From contig NZ_FTMS01000007.1 of assembly GCF_900156105.1 (NCBI RefSeq), forward strand, positions 1 through 64,000: a DNA stretch of 64,000 nucleotides, read 5' to 3'. Position 1 is the stretch's first letter. Every line of letters begins with the position of its first letter. The notes beneath the pieces are model-generated. The model was not told the DNA's origin and searched no databases. It worked only from the letters and a program-made list of their open reading frames with translations. A program made the position numbers and the translations under genes. The stretch is from Alkalispirochaeta americana (GTDB taxonomy: Bacteria; Spirochaetota; Spirochaetia; DSM-27196; Alkalispirochaetaceae). Shown here piece by piece: positions 34,405 through 40,564 of the stretch.

Positions 34405-35367
34405 ATGATACGCTTCGAAACGGTTGAGAAGGATTACGGTGATGTAAAGGCCCTGCGGGGGGTCTCCTTCGAGGTCCCTTGCGGGGGCATTGTAGGTTTG
34501 CTGGGGCCGAATGGTGCGGGCAAGACCACGGCCCTGCGCATTATGACAGGTTTTCTGGAACCCACGGCAGGGCAGGTTTTCCTGGACGATCAGCCCTTTA
34601 CTCCCGATTCCGTGGAGGCTCGACGCAGGATCGGTTATCTTCCCGAGTCGGCTCCGCTCTACGGGGATATGTTCGCCTGGGATTATCTGGTCTACGAAGC
34701 CCGGCTCCACGGGCTTGATCCCTCGGAACGGGTCCCGCAGGTGGTTCGTCAGGTGGGTCTTGCCAGCCACGTCCACAAGCCGATCCGGGAGCTCTCCAAG
34801 GGGTATCGGCAGCGGGTCGGGCTGGCCCACGCCTTGTTGCACGATCCCGAGATTCTGGTTCTGGACGAGCCGACCAGCGGCCTCGATCCAAACCAGATTC
34901 TGGAGGTTCGCGCCCTGATTCGGCGGATCGCCGAGACCAAGACGGTAATTCTTTCTACCCATATCATGCAGGAAGTGGCGGCCCTCTGCCGCCGGGTGGT
35001 GGTGATTCACCAGGGACAGGTGCGCTTCCAGGGGCTGCTGGAAGATTTCTCTCTGGGCGGTGGCGTCACCGGGGGAATGCCCGTCAGGATGGTTCTGGCC
35101 GGGATCGATCCGGTGGTGCTGCTAAAGCGCCTTGAGGCGATTCCCGGGGTTGAGCGGGTTGAGTTGCTGGAACCGGGCAGGGACGGAATTGGGGTCTATC
35201 CCGATCCCTCAGCGGTGATTGTGCGGGTTTTTCCCCGGGCGGGGTTGGAGGTTCGGCCCGAGCTGGCCCGGGAGGCGCTTTCCAGCGAGCTCTACGAGAT
35301 AGTGCAGGAACAATCGTCTCTGGAGGATGTCTTCCATGCCCTGACCAGGGAGGTTCATCATGGATAA
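34405..35367 (+). CDS. Gld-type ABC transporter ATPase
   Basis: The 320-residue ATPase has Walker A LLGPNGAGKTT, signature ELSKGYRQRVGLAHALLHDP, Walker B LVLDEPTSGLDP and the switch STHIMQE. About 90 further residues form a C-terminal regulatory part. It is of the ABC-2/GldA type. It overlaps the permease gene by 8 bases and is followed by GldG-like and DUF4340-type genes. The substrate of such transporters is unclear; in Bacteroidetes GldAFG relates to gliding, but homologues are widespread. Confidence 0.9.
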   Translation: MIRFETVEKDYGDVKALRGVSFEVPCGGIVGLLGPNGAGKTTALRIMTGFLEPTAGQVFLDDQPFTPDSVEARRRIGYLPESAPLYGDMFAWDYLVYEARLHGLDPSERVPQVVRQVGLASHVHKPIRELSKGYRQRVGLAHALLHDPEILVLDEPTSGLDPNQILEVRALIRRIAETKTVILSTHIMQEVAALCRRVVVIHQGQVRFQGLLEDFSLGGGVTGGMPVRMVLAGIDPVVLLKRLEAIPGVERVELLEPGRDGIGVYPDPSAVIVRVFPRAGLEVRPELAREALSSELYEIVQEQSSLEDVFHALTREVHHG

Positions 35368-36067
35368 ACGGGTGCGGGCGCTTCTTCGGCGCGAACTGGC
35401 CGGGTATTTTCAGTCTCCCGTGGCCTATGTGGTGGCAGTGGTCTTTCTGGGTGCCTCGGCGGCGCTCTTTTTTTCCACCTTCTTTCTGGTGCAGCGGCTG
35501 GAGATGCGCCAGTTCTTTTCGCTCTTGCCCCTGCTTCTGGCGTTGCTGATGCCGGCTCTGGCCATGCGGCTTGTGGCCGAGGAGCGGCGGCGCGGGACCT
35601 GGGAGGTCTTGGCCACGTTGCCCGTGGGGATGGTCCGGATTGTGGCGGCCAAGTTCTGTGCGCTCTGGATCACCGGTGCGGCTCTCCTGGTGCCTACCCT
35701 GGTCTTTGTTTTTTCGGTGCAGCTTCTGGGCCGCCTCGATCCGGGGCCGGTGATCGGAGGCTATCTGGGGGCGGTGCTTCTGGCCGGTGTCTACGGGGCC
35801 GTGGGGCTCTGGGCGTCGGCGATATCGCGAACCGAGACGGTGGCGCTGGTGACGGGCTCGGTGGTGACGCTGGTGCTTGCTTTGGCCGAGTTTTTCCTGG
35901 TGCTTCTTCCCGGGGGGGTGGTGCCGGTGGTTCAGTATGCGGGAACAACCTACCATTTCTCGGGGTTCACCCGGGGTGTGGTTGATTCCCGGTCGCTGGT
36001 CTATTTTTTCAGCCTGATCCTCTTTTTCCTGGTTCTGGCTCATCATCGATTGGTGCGGGAGCGATAG
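35360..36067 (+). CDS. ABC-2 permease, GldF-like
   Basis: A 235-residue membrane protein with six hydrophobic segments. It begins RALLRRELAGYFQSPVAYVV and has MRLVAEERRRGTWEVLATLPV, both signatures of the ABC-2/GldF permease family. PFAM-type ABC2_membrane features are clear from the spacing of helices. It overlaps the ATPase gene and is followed after five bases by the GldG-like gene, so a three-part complex is expected in the inner membrane. Confidence 0.88.
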   Translation: MDKRVRALLRRELAGYFQSPVAYVVAVVFLGASAALFFSTFFLVQRLEMRQFFSLLPLLLALLMPALAMRLVAEERRRGTWEVLATLPVGMVRIVAAKFCALWITGAALLVPTLVFVFSVQLLGRLDPGPVIGGYLGAVLLAGVYGAVGLWASAISRTETVALVTGSVVTLVLALAEFFLVLLPGGVVPVVQYAGTTYHFSGFTRGVVDSRSLVYFFSLILFFLVLAHHRLVRER

Positions 36068-36072
36068 GTCCT

Positions 36073-38094
36073 ATGGGAAACTCAACAAGATACCGAGCAA
36101 CGATACACCTCGTGCTGATTACGGCAATTCTGGTGGTGCTCAATCTGGTGAGCTCCAATGCTTTTTTTCGCCTGGATCTCACCTCGAGCGGTGCCTACAG
36201 TCTCTCGCCGCTGACGCGGGAGACCCTGGCCCGGGCCGAGGATCCCCTGCGGGTGCGGATCTTTTACACCGATCGGGTGCCGCCACCCTATAACGGGGTG
36301 CGCCAGTATCTCCTGGACCTCCTGCGGGAGTATGAGACCCTGGGAGGGCGCTCCTTCAGTTACGAGGTGGTGGATGTCTCCTCTCCCGAGGGGCGCGCTG
36401 CTGCCCGGGAGTACGGTCTGGAGCAGGTGGAGATCCAGGAGGTTCGCTCCGACGAGTTTCAGTCCCGGGCGGTTTTTCTGGGAGCGGTGGTGCTCTACGG
36501 AAGCGCTCTGGAGAAGGTCGATCATATTTCCCGGAGTGATGGTCTTGAGTATCTCCTCACCTCGGCCATGGAGCGGGCGATCTCCCGGGTTGATGCCTTG
36601 GCGGGGCTCACGGAGCCGGTGAAGATGAGGGCTCTTCTCTCGGCCGATCTGGAACGGTACCGGATTCAGGGGCTTGAGGATCTTCCCCGTCAGCTGGAGG
36701 ATATCTTCCATCGGATCAACCGCGATTCCTACGATCGTCTGACCTACGAGCTGTCCCGGCCCCGGGACGACCAGGGGCGTCTTGAGGTGCAGTTTATCCA
36801 GGGGGATCGCCTTCAGACCGTTCCCCTCCAGGTCTATGCGGAGCTTTTTGGAGGCTACTCGCTGGATGATCCCCAGGATATAGAGGAATCCCTGCGCTGG
36901 GGGTTGCGGTCGCTGGTGGCGGCCAACCCCCGGGTGGGGTATTCCGTGGGGTTTGGCGAGCGGGATCTTCAGGATCACCGTCAGGGAGCGGGGGCGCTGA
37001 CGCTCCTCCTCGAGAACCGCTACGATCTGGTTCCGCTGGATCTCTCGGAGGGGGAGATTCCCCCCGATATCGATACCCTGGTGGTGAACGGTCCCCGTGA
37101 GGAGTTTTCCCGGCAGGCCCTGTACCGTCTGGATCAGTTTGTGATGCGCGGCGGCCGGCTTATGGTTTTTCTGGATCGTCACTATCAGCAGATGCCGTCC
37201 CAGCAGGAGATGCTCTTTGGGGCGCAGCCCCAGTGGGTTGAGATCGAGACGGGGCTGGAGAAGGTCCTGGCCCATTACGGACTGGAGCTGACCTCGGGGT
37301 TTGTTCTGGATGAGGAGAGTTTTGTCGCTTCGGCCCAGGGGGGGCGACAGAAGATCTATCAGGCCCCGGTGCTCCGGGGGGATTCCCTGAACAGGGATTC
37401 CGTGATCACCCGGGCTCTGGAGGACGTGATTGTCCTGAACGCTCAGGAGATCGGGGTTCCCCGGGCAGACGATGCCCTGGCGGGGCGCCGGGTGACTCCC
37501 TTGCTGCAGTCGTCTCCCCGGAGTTGGACCGTGGATGATCCCTCGCTGGCCGGGCCGGGGATCCAGGGGGTTCCTCCGGGCGAGACGCCGGACCGGCGTG
37601 TTCTGGCTGCGCTTCTGGAAGGGGAGATCCCCTCTTTTTTCCAGGCTCCTCCGGAAGATCTGGTATCCGGGGAAGATCTGGTATCCGGAGAAGACTTGGT
37701 ATCCGGGGAAGATCAGGAACCCGGTGCCGGGGCCTTTCCGGAACGGTTTCGCGGGAGCTCCGGTTCCGGGGGGGCGGTTTTGCTGGTGAGTTCCTCGGAG
37801 CTTACCACGGCGCAGCTTCTGGATCCGCAGAACCGCACGCCCAACGGAACCTTTGTGCTGAACGCCCTGGATTATCTGAAGGATCAACCGGGCCGGGCAG
37901 AGTTGCGCAGCAAGGGTCTGACCGTTCCCCGGTTGCATATCGCCTCGCCGGTTCTTCCCGGAATGATTCGCTGGTTCAATCTGCTGGTGGTGCCGGCTCT
38001 GGTGGTTCTTCTGGGATTGGTGGTGCGCTCACGCCGGCGTGCCCGAAGCAGAGCCCTGGAGGCGTTCTTTTCTGATGAGGAGGTCTCGTCATGA
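36073..38094 (+). CDS. GldG-like ABC transporter auxiliary protein
   Basis: A 673-residue protein with an N-terminal membrane helix (TIHLVLITAILVVLNLVSS), a large extracytoplasmic region of the ABC_transp_aux type (FFRLDLTSSGAYSLSPLTRE, LDLLREYETLGGRSFSYEVVD, DTLVVNGPREEFSRQ, GGRLMVFLDR) and a C-terminal membrane helix (WFNLLVVPALVVLLGLVV) followed by basic residues. It pairs with the preceding ATPase and permease. A short 18-bp tandem repeat adds (DLVSGE)n around residues 529-546. Its stop overlaps the next start. Confidence 0.85.
   Translation: MGNSTRYRATIHLVLITAILVVLNLVSSNAFFRLDLTSSGAYSLSPLTRETLARAEDPLRVRIFYTDRVPPPYNGVRQYLLDLLREYETLGGRSFSYEVVDVSSPEGRAAAREYGLEQVEIQEVRSDEFQSRAVFLGAVVLYGSALEKVDHISRSDGLEYLLTSAMERAISRVDALAGLTEPVKMRALLSADLERYRIQGLEDLPRQLEDIFHRINRDSYDRLTYELSRPRDDQGRLEVQFIQGDRLQTVPLQVYAELFGGYSLDDPQDIEESLRWGLRSLVAANPRVGYSVGFGERDLQDHRQGAGALTLLLENRYDLVPLDLSEGEIPPDIDTLVVNGPREEFSRQALYRLDQFVMRGGRLMVFLDRHYQQMPSQQEMLFGAQPQWVEIETGLEKVLAHYGLELTSGFVLDEESFVASAQGGRQKIYQAPVLRGDSLNRDSVITRALEDVIVLNAQEIGVPRADDALAGRRVTPLLQSSPRSWTVDDPSLAGPGIQGVPPGETPDRRVLAALLEGEIPSFFQAPPEDLVSGEDLVSGEDLVSGEDQEPGAGAFPERFRGSSGSGGAVLLVSSSELTTAQLLDPQNRTPNGTFVLNALDYLKDQPGRAELRSKGLTVPRLHIASPVLPGMIRWFNLLVVPALVVLLGLVVRSRRRARSRALEAFFSDEEVSS
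37657..37710 (+). repeat. In-frame 18-bp tandem repeat, three copies
   Basis: GATCTGGTATCCGGGGAA is repeated three times with single-base changes, and a fourth decayed copy follows. It encodes DLVSGE units in a probable surface loop of the GldG-like protein. Copy-number change would keep the reading frame. Confidence 0.9.
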
Positions 38095-39164
38095 CACACG
38101 ATAGCACGCGCGATACTCCACAGGGCGATACCCCACAGGGCGATCCTCCGGCCGATCCCCCGAGAACCGTCCTGGCGGCTCTGAAGGCGCGGTTTCGGGC
38201 GGTTCCCCGGTCTACCCGGATTTACACGGCCCTTCTTGTGGTATTGCTGATCGTCTTTGCCATGCAACAGCTGGAGCGGGAGGCTGCCAACACGCTGGAG
38301 GCACCGGGCCTCGCTTCGGAGGTTGTCCGGATTGACCTGGAGGTGCGGGGCCGAGCCCTCACCCTGGAGCGGGATGCCGGGGCCGATCTCTGGCGGGTGG
38401 GGCCCCAGGGGTTTCGGGGCGATTCTTCGGCGGTGGAGGCCCTTCTTCAGGCGGTGCGCGATCTCTCGCGGCTGGAGGTGGTCTCTGCCAGGGGGCGTTT
38501 TGAGGCCTACGGTCTCACCGGTGATGCCCGGCGGAGCGTCGCCTTGTATGACAGCCAGGGCAGGGAGTTTCTTCTGGAGCTGGGCTATTCCGCCCAGGCT
38601 GGCGGGTCTGTCTACGGGCGAGTAAACTCCGGCCGGGAGGTGGTGCGCCTGCCCCGGGCCTTGCACAACCGGGTGAGCGCCGACGCCGATGATTTTCGCG
38701 ATTCTCTGGTGGCCCGTGTTCCCGAGGGGACGGTGCGGTCCGTGGAACTCCGTGCCCCGGGGATGGAGCCGGTGCGGGTGACTCCCCGCGATGATCAGGG
38801 TGCTCAGGAGGGGGATCGTGCCTGGCAGGCTTCCCGGGAGGTCGATCCGGGCCGTGTGCGGGATCTTTTTCAGGAGCTGCGTCTGCTGAGCGCCCTTTCC
38901 TTTGTCCCCGAGGAGGAACTCCGGGAACTGGAGGCGGGTGAGCCCTTTGCCGAGGTGGTGGTTGCCGTGACCGGGGGCGAGGAGATTGTGCTGGAGCTTT
39001 TCCCCCCTCGGGGGGATTCCCGTGATGGCCGTCTTGTTCCGGCCCGTGTGACCGGTGAGGAGTATCCCTTCTTTTTGCCCGAGTGGCGGGTGCGACGTCT
39101 CCTTTTGGGGATTGAGGAGTACCTGCGTCCCTTCACGGTTCAGGATACCTCGGGGATCTCCTAG
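38091..39164 (+). CDS. DUF4340-type membrane-anchored protein
   Basis: A 357-residue protein: a proline-rich cytoplasmic start, one membrane helix (IYTALLVVLLIVFAMQQLE), then an extracytoplasmic region with repeated beta-type segments (VVRIDLEVRGRALTLERDAG, DLWRVGPQGFRGDSSAVEAL, YGLTGDARRSVALYD). This matches DUF4340 proteins, which follow GldG-like genes in many genomes. It starts at ATG 38091 inside the upstream TGA. It ends nine bases from the convergent MtaD-like gene. Confidence 0.8.
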   Translation: MTHDSTRDTPQGDTPQGDPPADPPRTVLAALKARFRAVPRSTRIYTALLVVLLIVFAMQQLEREAANTLEAPGLASEVVRIDLEVRGRALTLERDAGADLWRVGPQGFRGDSSAVEALLQAVRDLSRLEVVSARGRFEAYGLTGDARRSVALYDSQGREFLLELGYSAQAGGSVYGRVNSGREVVRLPRALHNRVSADADDFRDSLVARVPEGTVRSVELRAPGMEPVRVTPRDDQGAQEGDRAWQASREVDPGRVRDLFQELRLLSALSFVPEEELRELEAGEPFAEVVVAVTGGEEIVLELFPPRGDSRDGRLVPARVTGEEYPFFLPEWRVRRLLLGIEEYLRPFTVQDTSGIS

Positions 39165-39172
39165 GGGATCTC

Positions 39173-40519
39173 CTAGGGGGCGGCTCGTTTCACGAGTTCC
39201 CGGGTGCAGCGGCGGGCCTCCCTCAGGACTTCTTCTTCGCCGGGAACCTGGCGGTTTTCCATGAGGACCCGGCCGTTGCAGATTACGCTGTCGACGACGG
39301 ATCCGTTGGCGCTGTAGACAAGGTTGCTCTGAAGGTTGTGGACCGGCACCATCTGGGGATGGTCCAGATCGATCAGGGCGATATCGGCGGGGGCTCCTTC
39401 GGTGAGGGCTCCGCCCACGCCCCAGGGTTCAAAGACGGTGCTCCGTGCTCCCGTTGCTATGGCCAGGATCTCTTCGGCGGGAAGGCGGGTGGAGTCCTGG
39501 AAGTGGTGCTTCTGCAGAAGTGCTGCCAGTTTCATCTCGTCGAACATGTCCAGGTTGTTGTTGCTGGCCGTGCCGTCTGTGGCAAGCATCAGCGGGGCCT
39601 TTCGCCGGGCGTAGTCCTGCCAGGGGAAGCACCCCGAGGCGAGCTTCATGTTGCTTGCCGGGTTGTGCACGGCGGTGATGCCCCATCGGGCGGCGATATC
39701 CAGCTCCGGGGGGTCCAGCCAGACCATGTGGGCTGCCACAACCCTGTCTCCCATGGTTTCCAGCACTCCCAGGTTCTGGAGATGCTCCATCGGGGGAACA
39801 CCCCGGGCGGCCAGGCATTCATCGACCTCCCGGCGGGTTTCGTTCATGTGGATGTGGTAGAGCAGGTGGTTCTCGCTGGCCTGGCGGGCGCACCACTGCA
39901 GGAGTTCGCCGCTGCAGGTGTAGATGCTGTGGGGGGCTATCACGGGGAAGACCTGTTCGGGCTCCTCCGGGGGGGATTTCCTGCGGTTGGGCCAGATCGT
40001 TTCCAGGTTGTCCTGGAGCCGATCCTGGACCTGGGCTCGCCGGTGGGGGTCGTCAAAATCGAAGAGGGCGAGCCCCAGGGCTGCCCGAATTCCGGCGTCG
40101 GTGAAGGCCTGGGCCGCTTGGGCCGGATGAAAGTACATGTCGTTGGCGAAGGTTGTGCCGCTTTTGATCATTTCCAGCGCGGCCAGGCGTGTCCCCCAGT
40201 AGATATCTTCCGGGGTCATGTGGGCTTCGGCGGGCCAGATTCGCTCCTGGAGCCAGGCCTGGAGGGGCATGTCGTCGCCGTATCCGCGCAGAAGGGTCAT
40301 GGCGGCGTGGGTGTGGGCGTTTTTGAATCCCGGGATTGCTGCTTTTCCCCGGCAGTCCACGCTGCGGGGCGTGGGTGTGCCCGGGGGCGGGGGGGAGCCC
40401 TGGGGGAGGATCGCGGTGATGGCTCCCCGGGATATCCAGAGGTCCTGGCCGGTGATGGGGCCTTGGGGAGTGAGAAGGTAGTCGGGATTGCGTAGTACCA
40501 GATCAGTGGCGTGGTCCAT
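39173..40519 (-). CDS. mtaD: Amidohydrolase, MtaD-type (5'-methylthioadenosine/SAH deaminase)
   Basis: The 448-residue metal-dependent hydrolase has the HxH metal site in GFKNAHTHAAMTLLRGYGDD, a third His in LLYHIHMNETRREVDEC, a fourth in VHNPASNMKLASG and the catalytic Asp in LATDGTASNNNLDMFDEMK. This set is characteristic of the MtaD/TRZ-ATZ group, which deaminates methylthioadenosine, SAH or adenosine. The frame stays open far upstream (to 43162), but ATG 40519 gives the normal family N-terminus (LVLRNPDYLLTPQGP). It is divergent from the fusion gene, with 45 bases between starts. It fits the nearby nucleoside import and ahcY genes. Confidence 0.88.
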   Translation of the reverse strand: MDHATDLVLRNPDYLLTPQGPITGQDLWISRGAITAILPQGSPPPPGTPTPRSVDCRGKAAIPGFKNAHTHAAMTLLRGYGDDMPLQAWLQERIWPAEAHMTPEDIYWGTRLAALEMIKSGTTFANDMYFHPAQAAQAFTDAGIRAALGLALFDFDDPHRRAQVQDRLQDNLETIWPNRRKSPPEEPEQVFPVIAPHSIYTCSGELLQWCARQASENHLLYHIHMNETRREVDECLAARGVPPMEHLQNLGVLETMGDRVVAAHMVWLDPPELDIAARWGITAVHNPASNMKLASGCFPWQDYARRKAPLMLATDGTASNNNLDMFDEMKLAALLQKHHFQDSTRLPAEEILAIATGARSTVFEPWGVGGALTEGAPADIALIDLDHPQMVPVHNLQSNLVYSANGSVVDSVICNGRVLMENRQVPGEEEVLREARRCTRELVKRAAP

Positions 40520-40564
40520 GGAAAAAGTGTAGCACATCGACTGGTCAGGATGCATTAGGGTAGA

